From positions 381,343 to 445,342 of the forward strand of contig CAWBUQ010000019.1 in the NCBI GenBank assembly GCA_963791995.1: DNA of 64,000 nt, read 5' to 3'. Under the pieces are notes generated by a model. The model had not been told where the DNA came from. It made no database searches and worked only from the letters and a program-made list of their open reading frames with translations. This document shows, piece by piece, positions 45,672 through 54,583 of the stretch. Position 1 is the first letter of the stretch. Each line of letters opens with the position of its first letter. This DNA is from Bog-473 sp963791995 (GTDB taxonomy: Bacteria > Actinomycetota > Acidimicrobiia > Acidimicrobiales > RAAP-2). The position numbers and the translations under genes were made by a program.

Positions 45672-45735
45672 GAACCTCAGCCCGTCGCTGACTCCGGTGG
45701 CGCCCGGGTCCTAGCGCACTCCCTAATGTGACGGC

Positions 45736-47187
45736 GTGACGACGGAATCCACCAGCGCGCTCGCACCGCTCGTCGGCGCCCACATCCCGGTGCCCTGCCT
45801 CGACGGCAGCGAGCGCCCCTACCGCGACCTGGACTGTGCCGCTTCGACACCGGCGCTCGAACTGGTGGCAGAGCGGGTTGGAGACTTCTTGCCCTGGTAC
45901 TCGAGCGTGCACCGCGGTGCGGGCTACAAGTCGCGGCGGGCCACCGAGGGCTACGAGGAGGCGCGGGCCACCGTGCACCGCTTCGCCGGACGCCCCGCCG
46001 GTGGCGACGACATCGTCGTGCTGGTGCGCAACACCACCGAAGCCATCAACCATCTGGCCTACCGCCTCCGCCTCGGCCCCGACGACGTGGTGGTCACCAC
46101 GGTCGTCGAACACCACGCCAACCTCTTGCCCTGGTCGCGGGCCTGCTCGGTGCGCTGGGTCGAGTGCGGTCCTGACGGCACCTTCGGCACCGACGACGTG
46201 GTCCGCGTCCTTGACGAGGGGCCGGCGCCGGCGCTTCTCGCGCTCACCGGCGCCTCCAATGTGACCGGATGGATCCCGCCGGTCGCCGCCATCTGCGCGG
46301 CGGCCCACCAGCGCGGTGTCCCGGTCCTGCTCGACGCCGCGCAGCTGGCGCCACACCGCCCCTTGCCACCCGAGCCGGACTACGTCGCCTTCAGCGGGCA
46401 CAAGCTCTACGCCCCCTACGGCGCAGGCGCACTGATCGGGCCGCGGCGGACGTTCGAGACCGGGGACCCGTTTCTCGCGGGCGGCGGCGCGGTGGACCTC
46501 GTCGACCTCGACGAAGTGATCTGGACCGAGCCCCCCGAGCGCGAGGAAGCCGGCTCCCCCAACGTGGTCGGCGCCGTGGCCTTCGGCGCAGCCATGGACG
46601 AGTTGGAGCGGATCGGCTGGGAGCGCATCGGAGCCCACGAATCAGCCCTGGCGACGCGCCTGTTCGACGGGCTGCGTGCCATCGACGGCGTGCGGATCCT
46701 GGGGCCGCGGGGCGGCCCTGCGGGTGGTGCCGGGGGTGCCGGGGGTGCCGGCGGTGCCGGCGGCGACAGGGACACCGACGGGCTCGCCGTCGCGACCTTC
46801 ACGGTTTCGGGGATGCACCACGCCCTGGTGGCGGCCCGCCTGAGCGCGGAGTTCGGGATCGGGGTGCGGCACGGCTGCTTCTGCGCGCACCCCTACCTGA
46901 TCCGCCTCCTCGGCATCGGGCCCGAGGGCATGGCACAGGCGCGCGCGGCCGTGCGGCGAGGCGAACGGGGCGCCATCCCCGGAGCCGTGCGGGCGAGTTG
47001 CGGGCTCGGCACCACCGGTGACGACGTCGATGCACTGCTCGACGCGTTGGGGTCGATCGCCGGCGGGGCCCCGGCGCCGGTCCGCTACGTCCAAGATCCC
47101 GTCACCGGGGACTTCTGGCCCGAAGGCGAGGCTAGCGGCTGGCGCGCCACGGACCGGCCGGCCGGAGCGGCGTGTGCCCGTGGGTGA
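45736..47187 (+). CDS. Class V aminotransferase (cysteine desulfurase/SufS-like fold)
   Basis: This 483-residue PLP enzyme of the class V group shows LDCAASTPALE, SSVHRGAGYKSRRATEGYEE, TTEAINHLAYRL, VVEHHANLLPW, ALTGASNVTGW, the PLP lysine in YVAFSGHKLYAPYGAGALIG, and a late cysteine in RHGCFCAHPYLIRLL. It resembles SufS/CsdA and isopenicillin-epimerase-like enzymes, but is not near any suf gene, so desulfurase activity is not certain. A glycine-alanine repeat (GGAGGAGGAGGAGG) interrupts the C-terminal domain. The GTG at 45736 lies six bases after TAATGT, a leaderless-type arrangement. Confidence 0.82.
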   Translation: MTTESTSALAPLVGAHIPVPCLDGSERPYRDLDCAASTPALELVAERVGDFLPWYSSVHRGAGYKSRRATEGYEEARATVHRFAGRPAGGDDIVVLVRNTTEAINHLAYRLRLGPDDVVVTTVVEHHANLLPWSRACSVRWVECGPDGTFGTDDVVRVLDEGPAPALLALTGASNVTGWIPPVAAICAAAHQRGVPVLLDAAQLAPHRPLPPEPDYVAFSGHKLYAPYGAGALIGPRRTFETGDPFLAGGGAVDLVDLDEVIWTEPPEREEAGSPNVVGAVAFGAAMDELERIGWERIGAHESALATRLFDGLRAIDGVRILGPRGGPAGGAGGAGGAGGAGGDRDTDGLAVATFTVSGMHHALVAARLSAEFGIGVRHGCFCAHPYLIRLLGIGPEGMAQARAAVRRGERGAIPGAVRASCGLGTTGDDVDALLDALGSIAGGAPAPVRYVQDPVTGDFWPEGEASGWRATDRPAGAACARG

Positions 47188-47194
47188 ACACACG

Positions 47195-48199
47195 ATGAGG
47201 GCGACGAGCCGGCGCGCCGCGTTGTTGCTCGCGCTCGGCACGCTGGTCCCGCTGCTGGCGGCCTGCTCCAAACCGGTGGGCAGCACCTCGGTGCACAACG
47301 TCGCCTGGGTGGCGACGGGGGCGTCGGTGACACTGCCCGGCACAGGGGTCACGCCAGTCACCCTGGCCACGCGCCACGTCGCCCCCAAGGTCACCGTCGG
47401 CAGCCTGCCCTCGGCACTGGCCTACACCCCCGGCGGCAAAGGCCTGCTGGTCGTCACGCAAGGCGACGACATGCTGCACGAGATCGACACCGCCACGCAC
47501 GACGTCGAGCACTCCGCCGTGGTGGGCGTCGAACCCGATGCGGTCGCGGTGGCACCCGGTGGCAAGGACGGCAAGGGCATCGCGCTGGTGGCGAACCTCG
47601 ACTCGGGCACGGTGACCCCGGTCGACCTCGCCACGTGGCATGCCGGGACGCCGGTGACGGTCGGTACCCAGCCGGTGGCCATCGCGGTGGTGGCCTCGCC
47701 GACGGGCACCGCGACCGCCTTCGTCGCGAATTTCGGGAGCAACACCGTGACGCCGATCAACACCGCCACCATGCAGGCGGGGAAGCCCATCGCGGTCGGG
47801 CCCGAGCCACAGACCGTCGCCGCGGCCTCCGGGGAGGTGCTGGTGGGCAACTTCGGGAACCAGACACTCACACCCATCAACCCGGCCACGCTGACCGCGG
47901 GCGCGCCGGCACCCCTCCCCCTCAATCCGACCGGGATGGCAGTGGCCCCGTCGGGGTCGACGGTCTATGTGTGCGGTGGCGCGAGCATCGTCTCGGTGAG
48001 CACGCTCGGCCTGGTAGCCGGCACTCCGGTGCACCTGCCCGACGCGGCACAGGGCATCGCGCTCAGCGAGGACGGGTCGACGGCCTGGGTGACCCAGCAA
48101 GCGGGCTCGATCGTCGGCGTGACGCTGGCCACGGGGCAGGTCGGCCGGCCGATCCACCTGGGCGGGCATCCCTCGGCAATCGTCATCGGAACGGGGTAG
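47195..48199 (+). CDS. Secreted lipoprotein with YVTN/YncE-type beta-propeller
   Basis: This 334-residue protein has a lipoprotein signal (MRATSRRAALLLALGTLVPL then LAAC lipobox). The rest consists of repeated blades such as VVGVEPDAVAVAPGG, ALVANLDSGTVTPVDLAT, PVTVGTQPVAIAVV, AFVANFGSNTVTPINTAT and VLVGNFGNQTLTPINPAT. This is the YVTN/NHL-like propeller found in YncE-type surface proteins; ligand unknown. The ATG at 47195 starts the signal peptide, eight bases after the stop of the aminotransferase gene, so the two are probably co-transcribed. Intact. Confidence 0.8.
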   Translation: MRATSRRAALLLALGTLVPLLAACSKPVGSTSVHNVAWVATGASVTLPGTGVTPVTLATRHVAPKVTVGSLPSALAYTPGGKGLLVVTQGDDMLHEIDTATHDVEHSAVVGVEPDAVAVAPGGKDGKGIALVANLDSGTVTPVDLATWHAGTPVTVGTQPVAIAVVASPTGTATAFVANFGSNTVTPINTATMQAGKPIAVGPEPQTVAAASGEVLVGNFGNQTLTPINPATLTAGAPAPLPLNPTGMAVAPSGSTVYVCGGASIVSVSTLGLVAGTPVHLPDAAQGIALSEDGSTAWVTQQAGSIVGVTLATGQVGRPIHLGGHPSAIVIGTG

Positions 48200-48228
48200 G
48201 GCTTCGGGCGCGAGCCGTTCGCCGGCCG

Positions 48229-49383
48229 CTAGACGCTGTAGACGGCGCGTGCTCGGAAGCGAAGGGGCTGCTCGGCCAATTCCTCCATGTAGTGCGCCGC
48301 CCAGCCGGCCACCCGCGCGATGGCGAAGAGGTTGCGACCGGTGTCAGAGGGCATCCCGGTTCCCCAGCTGAGCGCGGCCAAGGCCAAGTCGCAGTTGGCT
48401 AACGGCACGTCGTGCGCAGCCGCCAGGTCGAGAATCTCGCGGACGAGCGCGCGTCGCTCCTCGCTCAACACGGGCTCGGCCAAGGCCAGCAGCGGTGGGA
48501 ACCGCGGGTCCCCCGCCTTGTACACACTGTGCCCGAATCCGGGGAGGCGGCCCTGTTCACGCAGCGCGTCGTTCAGGGCGCGGGGTGCCCCGTCACGCTC
48601 GGCCGCGGCGAGCAGCTCGTAGGCCATCTGGCTGGCGCCACCGTGCAGGGGGCCGGCGAGGGTGGCCAGTCCGGCCGCCAGTGCGTCATAGGGGTCGGCG
48701 CGCACCGATGCGGCGATGCGCACGGCCATGGTGGACGTCGCCAGCTCGTGATCGGCGAGGAGCACCAGCGCGGCATTGACGGCGGGCGCGAGGAACGCAT
48801 CGGTCCCGGGGGCGAGGCGCGCCGCGAGGCGCACGGCCAACGGCGCATCGGGGTCCTCCCTCGGCGGCGCCGGAGCAACGGCGGCGGTGAGCGCGGCCGC
48901 GCAGCGGCGGGCCGCCCGGGCCACGGCCTCGGGTCGCACGTCGGCGCGCAGCGGGTCGGTGGCGCCGCAGACGACCAGTGCCCAGCGCATACGGTCGAAC
49001 GGGGTCGGCAAGGGACACGGTCCGAGCTCGGGTGCGCGCCAGTCGCCGCCGCCTTCGTTCCGCCAGAGCAGTTCGGCCACCTCTTCGAACGTGAGGTCCT
49101 GAGCCAAGTCGACCGCGGGCCGGCCGCGGTAGATCGGGCCTTCGTGCTGATCGAGCCTGGTCACACTCGTCGTCACGGTGGCGAGCCGGGTGGCGGTCTC
49201 CCGACCGCCCCGGCTGCGCGCCGCCAGCGCCTCGATGTCGTCCAGTTCGAAGAGGCTGCCCCGCTGGCCCGGGCTCGGGTCGCGGTGCGACTCCAACAGC
49301 CCGCGGCTCACGTAGGCGTAGAGGGTGGGGATCTTCACGCCGAGCCGGCGGGCTGCTTCGTGGGTGGTGATCATCCGGCCCAT
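48229..49383 (-). CDS. Citrate synthase-family protein with N-terminal helix-turn-helix domain
   Basis: This 384-residue protein begins with a MerR/excisionase-type helix-turn-helix (MITTHEAARRLGVKIPTLYA, YVSRGLLESHRDPSPGQRGS, LFELDDIEALAARSRGG; about residues 4-65). From about 75 on it is a citrate synthase: GRPAVDLAQDLTFEEVAELL, AGPLHGGASQMAYELL (first catalytic His), GFGHSVYKAGDPRFP (second His), ANCDLALAALSWGTGM (catalytic Asp) and AGWAAHYMEEL. All three catalytic residues are present, so it may be an active enzyme able to bind DNA. ATG 49383 starts right at the HTH. It is divergent from the CBS-citrate synthase, with only a 63-base shared promoter. Confidence 0.88.
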   Translation of the reverse strand: MGRMITTHEAARRLGVKIPTLYAYVSRGLLESHRDPSPGQRGSLFELDDIEALAARSRGGRETATRLATVTTSVTRLDQHEGPIYRGRPAVDLAQDLTFEEVAELLWRNEGGGDWRAPELGPCPLPTPFDRMRWALVVCGATDPLRADVRPEAVARAARRCAAALTAAVAPAPPREDPDAPLAVRLAARLAPGTDAFLAPAVNAALVLLADHELATSTMAVRIAASVRADPYDALAAGLATLAGPLHGGASQMAYELLAAAERDGAPRALNDALREQGRLPGFGHSVYKAGDPRFPPLLALAEPVLSEERRALVREILDLAAAHDVPLANCDLALAALSWGTGMPSDTGRNLFAIARVAGWAAHYMEELAEQPLRFRARAVYSV

Positions 49384-49446
49384 ATATGCCGGGACACTTT
49401 ACATTGACTTGATCAACGTTTACAAACGCAGGGATGGCGCGCAATA
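49384..49446. promoter_or_regulatory. Divergent overlapping promoters with central TTGATCAA palindrome
   Basis: For the plus gene, TTTACA (49398-49403) and TACAAA (49421-49426) are 17 bases apart. For the minus gene, TTGTAA and TAAAGT read from the other strand are 18 bases apart and use nearly the same bases. The perfect palindrome TTGATCAA (49409-49416) is centred between them, and TTTACA occurs twice with a 21-base period, two helical turns. This suits an operator for a dimeric regulator, possibly the HTH-citrate synthase itself. Confidence 0.55.
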
Positions 49447-50973
49447 GTGGATGCCATGGAAACAACCGTGCGTGATCTGATGACTTCCCCCGCGGTGACG
49501 TGCACCGCCGACGACACCTTGGCCATGGCTGCCGAGGCGATGCAGGACGCCGAGACGGGCTCTGTCGTGGTGACCGACGACGGCAAGGTCGTCGGGATCC
49601 TGACCGAACGCGACCTGCTGAGGGCAGCGGCGGCCGGCGGCGAACCCGGGCACGAGCTGGTGCGGCTGTGGATGACGGCACGCCCCGACGTGCTCGGTCC
49701 CGACGAGCGGGTCGACGCAGCCTGGGCCAGCCTGACCTCGCACCATTACCGTCACCTGCCGGTCGTCGACGGCGACCGTTGCGTGGGAGTCGTGTCGTTG
49801 CGCGACCTGATGGGCGTGGCGCGCATCCGTCCGGCCGCCGAGACGAGCGGCGAGGTGCCGGCCGGCCTCGAAGGCGTGGTGGTGGCCGAGACGACCATCG
49901 GCGACGTCCGGGGGCAGCAAGGCTTCTACCACTACCGCCAGTACTCGGCCGTCGACCTCGCCGAGTCCCGCTCGCTCGAGGACGTCTGGCATCTCCTCTT
50001 CCGCGGCGAGCTGCCCGACGCCGCCGAGGCGGCTGCGTTCGCTGCGGCGGTGCGGCAACGCCGGACGATGCCACCGGGCCTGAGCACCCTGCTGCCGGCG
50101 CTGGCGCGCCGGGGCGCGCCGCTCGACGTCCTGCGGACCGCCGTCTCGCTGCTCGGGGCCGAGCTGGGCTGGCGGCCGACGCACGACATCGGCCACGACG
50201 AGCTCTACGAGGACGCCCTGGACCTGTGCGCCGTGGTCCCGACGATCCTGGCGGCGGCCCACCGCCTGCGCCAGGGCGACGAGCCTATTGAGCCGCATCC
50301 CGTTCTGGGCCTGGCAGCCAACTACCTCTACATGCTGACGGGCGAGGAGCCGAGTGCACTGCACGCTCGGGCCATCGAGCAGTACATGATCCTCACCATC
50401 GACCACGGGTTCAATGCGTCGACCTTCACGGCGCGCGTCGTGACGTCGACGGGCGCTGACCTGGCCGCGGCGATCGTCGCCGGAATCGGTGCGCTGTCGG
50501 GCCCGCTGCACGGCGGTGCGCCCAGCCGAGCCCTCGACATGCTCGACGCGATCGGCACGCCCGAGAAGGCTGACGCCTATGTCCGCAAGGCCATCGAGGA
50601 CGGCGAGCGCATCATGGGCTTCGGACACCGCGTGTACAAGACCGACGACCCTCGCTCGCTCTTGTTGCGTTCGGTGAGCGAGCAGCTGGGCGGGCCGCTG
50701 GTGGCATTCTCCCAGTCGGTCGAGCGCACGACCGTCGACGTGCTCGCCGAGTTGAAGCCCGGGCGTCACCTCTACACCAACGTCGAGTTCTACGCCGGCG
50801 TGGTCATGCACACCTGTGGGATCCCACGAGAGATGTTCACGCCGACCTTCGCGGCGGGACGCGTCATCGGGTGGAGCACCCACGTCATGGAGCAGGCGTC
50901 GCACAACCGGCTCATCCGGCCGGCGGCCCGCTACGTGGGCCCGCCCCCACCCCAGCCCGTCCCGCCGGCCTGA
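49447..50973 (+). CDS. Citrate synthase-family protein with N-terminal CBS-domain pair
   Basis: This 508-residue protein has two CBS domains at about 5-60 and 70-128 (TVRDLMTSPAVTCTADDTLA, GSVVVTDDGKVVGILTERDL, HLPVVDGDRCVGVVSLRDLM), which bind adenine nucleotides in other proteins. The citrate synthase fold follows: GQQGFYHYRQYSAVDLAES, YMILTIDHGFNASTFTARVV, ALSGPLHGGAPSRALDML, MGFGHRVYKTDDPRS, NVEFYAGVVMHTCGIPREMF and GWSTHVMEQ. Both catalytic histidines are present, but the residue aligning with the catalytic aspartate (NVDFYSG in classical enzymes) is glutamate. Start GTG 49447 or ATG 49456. It faces the HTH-citrate synthase and is probably the partner enzyme with allosteric control. Confidence 0.9.
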   Translation: MDAMETTVRDLMTSPAVTCTADDTLAMAAEAMQDAETGSVVVTDDGKVVGILTERDLLRAAAAGGEPGHELVRLWMTARPDVLGPDERVDAAWASLTSHHYRHLPVVDGDRCVGVVSLRDLMGVARIRPAAETSGEVPAGLEGVVVAETTIGDVRGQQGFYHYRQYSAVDLAESRSLEDVWHLLFRGELPDAAEAAAFAAAVRQRRTMPPGLSTLLPALARRGAPLDVLRTAVSLLGAELGWRPTHDIGHDELYEDALDLCAVVPTILAAAHRLRQGDEPIEPHPVLGLAANYLYMLTGEEPSALHARAIEQYMILTIDHGFNASTFTARVVTSTGADLAAAIVAGIGALSGPLHGGAPSRALDMLDAIGTPEKADAYVRKAIEDGERIMGFGHRVYKTDDPRSLLLRSVSEQLGGPLVAFSQSVERTTVDVLAELKPGRHLYTNVEFYAGVVMHTCGIPREMFTPTFAAGRVIGWSTHVMEQASHNRLIRPAARYVGPPPPQPVPPA

Positions 50974-51066
50974 TCCCCGGGGCCGCCCGTTGGAGGAGGC
51001 CCGAATCCCGACTAATCTGGTCTGGCTTTAGTAGTTCGCAGGGACCGGATCTTGTGGGAGGTGGAC

Positions 51067-51600
51067 GTGAGCACCAGCGCTGAGGTGGGTGAACGCACGC
51101 GTGCGTCCAGGCGGCTGTTCTCGTTCCCCAACCCCGTGAACGAGGTGTCGGCCCGTCTGGTGGCCGGCGGCGTGGTCGTCATGGTCGTCCTGACCCTTGC
51201 CTTCGACCTGCGCTGGGCCACGATCGTCCTCGCCTACGGCTTCGTGGCCCGCGTGCTGAGCGGCCCCCGCTTCAGCCCGCTCGGACAGCTGGTCACCCGG
51301 GTCATCACCCCGCGGCTCGGCCTGGCCGAGCGTCTCGTCCCCGGGCCGCCCAAGCGCTTCGCGCAGGGCATGGGTGTCGCCTTCTCGGTCACCGCCCTCG
51401 TCCTCACCGCCTGCGGCGAGTGGACCGCGGCTGAGGTCGTCCTCGGTCTGCTCGGTGTGGCCGCCGTCCTCGAGTCGGCCCTCGGGCTGTGCCTCGGGTG
51501 CAAGGTGTTCGCGCTGCTCATGCGGGTCGGGGTGGTGCCCGAGTCGGTGTGCGAGGAGTGCGCCGACATCTGGTCGCCCAGCCGGCGCATCGCCGCGTAG
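51067..51600 (+). CDS. DUF4395 membrane protein
   Basis: This 177-residue protein has hydrophobic segments around LVAGGVVVMVVLTLAF, WATIVLAYGFVARVLSG, MGVAFSVTALVLTACG and VVLGLLGVAAVLESALGLCL, the DUF4395 pattern. Two CxxC pairs, CLGC and CEEC, are near the C-terminus and are typical of the family, which often accompanies thioredoxin or sulfur-transfer genes; none is adjacent here. GTG 51067 is chosen because GGGAGG ends six bases before it; TTG 51052 and GTG 51061 are alternatives. TAATCT and TTTAGT around 51013-51033 may be promoter elements. Confidence 0.78.
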   Translation: MSTSAEVGERTRASRRLFSFPNPVNEVSARLVAGGVVVMVVLTLAFDLRWATIVLAYGFVARVLSGPRFSPLGQLVTRVITPRLGLAERLVPGPPKRFAQGMGVAFSVTALVLTACGEWTAAEVVLGLLGVAAVLESALGLCLGCKVFALLMRVGVVPESVCEECADIWSPSRRIAA

Positions 51601-51690
51601 GCGGTACTCGACAAGGGCCGAGGCGGAAGGGCCGCGGCCGCGGACGCCCGCTCCGGCGGAGCAACCCGGTCGGCTTCCCTGCGCGAGGGT

Positions 51691-52803
51691 CTAGCTGTCG
51701 TAGAGCAAGACGCCGCGGATGTTCTTGCCGTCGCGCATGTCCTGGTAGCCCTGGTTGATGTCACCGAGCTTGTACGTGGTGGTGATCATCGAGTCGAGGT
51801 CGAGCTTGCCCTCGCGGTAGAGCTTGAGGAGCTTGGGGATGTCCGAGTGGATGTTGGCCGACCCGAAGATGCTGCCCACCACCTGCTTCTCCAAGATGGT
51901 GAGCTGCATGAGGTTCATCGTGACGTCCATCTCGGCGAAGGGATGGATGTTGGTCACGACGACGCGGCCGCGCTTGGCGGTGAGGCCGAGGAAGGAGTCC
52001 ATCATGGAGCCCTGGCCGACGCCCATGGCGAGGACGACCTTGTCGCACATGTGCCCCCACGTCTCTTGTGCGATGAGTGCGGTGGCCTCCTCGACCGAGC
52101 CGGCGACGTGCGTGGCGCCGAACGTGGGAGCGAGCTCGCGCTTGAGGGGAACCGGGTCGATGGCAAAGATCATCTCGGCACCGGCGAGGCGGGCGCCTTG
52201 GATAGCGGACGCACCAATGCCGCCCACACCGACCACGGCGACGTAGTCGCCCGGGCGAACGTCGGCGGCGTAGACCGCGGAGCCCCAGCCGGTGGTCACG
52301 CCGCACCCGACCAAGCAGGCCTTCTCGAGCGGGTAGTCGGGGAGGATCTTCACGCACGAGGCCTGGTTCACCACGGTGTGCTTCCCGAAGGTGCCGAGGC
52401 AGACCATGGTCGGGATGTCCTGGTCCTTGGCATGATGGCGGAGCGTGCCGTCCATCTGGCGGCCCTGCATGAGCACCGCGCCGACGTCGCACAAGTTGGA
52501 GTGGCCGGTGGCGCACGACGGGCACTTGCCGCAAGCCGGCACGAACCCGAGCACGACGTGATCCCCCTTCTTGAGGTCGTGCACACCCGGCCCGACCTCC
52601 TCGATGACGCCGGCACCCTCGTGGCCGCCGATCATCGGCAACGGGACCGGCATGTCGCCGGTCACCAGGTGCTCGTCGGAGTGGCACATGCCCGACGCGG
52701 CGAGCGCGACGAGGACCTCACCCTCCTTCGGCTCATCGAGCTGAATGGGCTCGACGCTCCACTCTCCGGGTCGCTCCCACAAGATGGCGGCTTCGGTCTG
52801 CAC
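51691..52803 (-). CDS. Zinc-dependent alcohol dehydrogenase, NDMA-dependent (class III-like) type
   Basis: This 370-residue medium-chain dehydrogenase has the catalytic zinc site ASGMCHSDEHLVTGD, GGHEGAGVIEEVGPGV and the structural zinc cysteines CGKCPSCATGHSNLC, then CLVGCGVTTGWGSAVYAADV and the Rossmann motif VAVVGVGGIGASAIQGARLA followed by IFAIDP. The sequence style (IFGSANIHSDIPKLLKLYRE, ITTTYKLGDINQGYQDM) is that of the actinobacterial NDMA-dependent family, whose nicotinamide cofactor is tightly bound and which is often linked to mycofactocin. No mycofactocin genes are in the window. GTG 52803 is the start. Intact. Confidence 0.9.
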   Translation of the reverse strand: MQTEAAILWERPGEWSVEPIQLDEPKEGEVLVALAASGMCHSDEHLVTGDMPVPLPMIGGHEGAGVIEEVGPGVHDLKKGDHVVLGFVPACGKCPSCATGHSNLCDVGAVLMQGRQMDGTLRHHAKDQDIPTMVCLGTFGKHTVVNQASCVKILPDYPLEKACLVGCGVTTGWGSAVYAADVRPGDYVAVVGVGGIGASAIQGARLAGAEMIFAIDPVPLKRELAPTFGATHVAGSVEEATALIAQETWGHMCDKVVLAMGVGQGSMMDSFLGLTAKRGRVVVTNIHPFAEMDVTMNLMQLTILEKQVVGSIFGSANIHSDIPKLLKLYREGKLDLDSMITTTYKLGDINQGYQDMRDGKNIRGVLLYDS

Positions 52804-53034
52804 AGTCCCTCCCAGAATTTGTCGTGCGCGGCGGCTCGCCGGCCAACGCTATCGGCTCGCCGGCGCAGGCCGGATGTTCTTCTCACCCGCCCCGCAGCAC
52901 CCCCGGGGAACCTGGACGAGCCTGACGAGCTGCGACGAGACAAGACCGACGAGACAAGACGGACAGTCGCGCCTACGATCCCCACGCTTTGGGGGAATGG
53001 CTCGCGCCGAGCCGAAAAGCTGGGGAGGGACGCC

Positions 53035-54520
53035 GTGCACCATGGAGCAAGTTGGGCCCGACGCTGGACTGTTGCTGCGTGTGGCCTGGCGCTCGCAGGG
53101 ACCGCCACGGTGCTGGGCGTGCTGCCTGGCGCGGGGCCGGGCGACGCCGGTGCCGCCACGTCCTCCGTCTACGACGCGGCCGCCACCTTCGCCGGCCCGC
53201 AAACCGTGGGCCACATCATTGAGCCCGAGACCGCACTCCCGAGCAACCTGGCCGCGCACGACTATGTGGAACAGGAGTACTTCGCGTCGGGAACGGCGCA
53301 TGCCTTCAACGCCACGTCGGCCCCCGCCGACGGTGACTGGACCATCGCGCCCACCGCCTCGGCCACCTACGACACCAGGATCCTCGTGCGGCGTCCCGCC
53401 AATCCGGCTCACTTCAGCGGCACGGTCGTCGTCGAGTGGATGAACGAGTCCGAGGGCGAGTCCGCCCCCGACTGGGACTACCTCAACCCGGCATTGATGG
53501 ATGCCGGTGACGCCTACGTCGGCGTCTCGGCGCAGGAGTTGGGCGTCGACGGTGGCACGCCGATCCTCGGGTCGGTCGCCGGCGCGAGCGTCGGCAAGGG
53601 ACTCGTCCAGCAAGAGCCGAGCGCGCTATGGCAGCCTGCACCACCCCGGAGATCAGTACGCGCTCGACATCTTCGACCAGATCGGCCTCGGGCTGCGTTC
53701 CTCGAACGCACACGTCTTGGGTTCCCTCCACCCGCGTCACATCGTTGCCGTCGGGGAGTCCCAGTCCGCCTTCTACTTGACCACGTTTGCCGACGCGCTC
53801 GAGCCCCACGGCCACCCCTTCGACGGGATCTTCATCCACAGCCGCGGAGGTACGGGGGCCTCTTTGAACGGCAGCTCCATCACCTCGAGCGCGTCGCCGG
53901 CCAATCTCCGGATCCGCACGGATCTGCACGTACCGGTGTTCATGTTCGAGACGCAGACGGACCTCATTCAGCTCGGCTACGCCGGAGCGCAGCAGCCGAA
54001 CACCAGCGACATCCGCACCTGGGAGGTGGCGGGGACGTCGCACGCCGACGCGTACCTGGTCGGGGCGGCCTCGAGCGTCCTGGGCTGCTCGAGTGCGATC
54101 AACAGCGGCCCCCAACATGTCGTGGTCCAAGCCGCCTTCGACGACTTTGTCCGCTGGGTCGTGCACGGGACCCCGCCGCCCTCTCCCGCCCCCTTCCGCC
54201 TCAAGAGCACCAACCCAGCGACACTGGCGCTCGACCAGTACGGCAACGTCATCGGTGGCGTGCGGACACCCGCTGTCGACGTCCCGGTCTCGACACTGAG
54301 TGGCGCGGCGCCAGCGGGCACCTCGGTCATCTGCTCCTTGTTCGGCTCGACCACGCCCTTCACGGCGCAGATGCTGGCCAGCGCCTATGGCACCAAGGCC
54401 CACTACGTGGCCACGTACACCGCCGACCTCAACCGCGACATCGCGACCGGCTACCTCCTCCCCTCCGAGCGGGCCTCCCTGCTGGCCATGGCCGAGCAGG
54501 TGCAGTTCCCGGCATCCTGA
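53035..54520 (+). CDS. Secreted alpha/beta-hydrolase-domain protein (frameshifted near 53622)
   Basis: This exported protein of about 495 residues has an N-terminal signal (basic HHGASWARRWT, hydrophobic CGLALAGTATVLGVLPGAG, then AGAATS). The body belongs to the large alpha/beta hydrolase-like domain family seen in Actinobacteria: RILVRRPANPAHFSGTVVVE, WMNESEGESAPDWDYLNPAL, RYGSLHHPGDQYALDIFDQI, nucleophile elbow VAVGESQSAFYLTTF, DGIFIHSRGG, and WEVAGTSHADAY with the likely catalytic histidine. One base is gained or lost at about 53615-53627 between QQEP and RYGSLHHP. GTG 53035 has GGGAGGGA seven bases upstream. Substrate unknown; an ester is likely. Confidence 0.78.
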
Positions 54521-54583
54521 CTCGTCCGCGCCGCGCCGCCGGTCAGCGGGCGCGGGCCGCTCGGCCGCCGGCCGGTCCGATTG

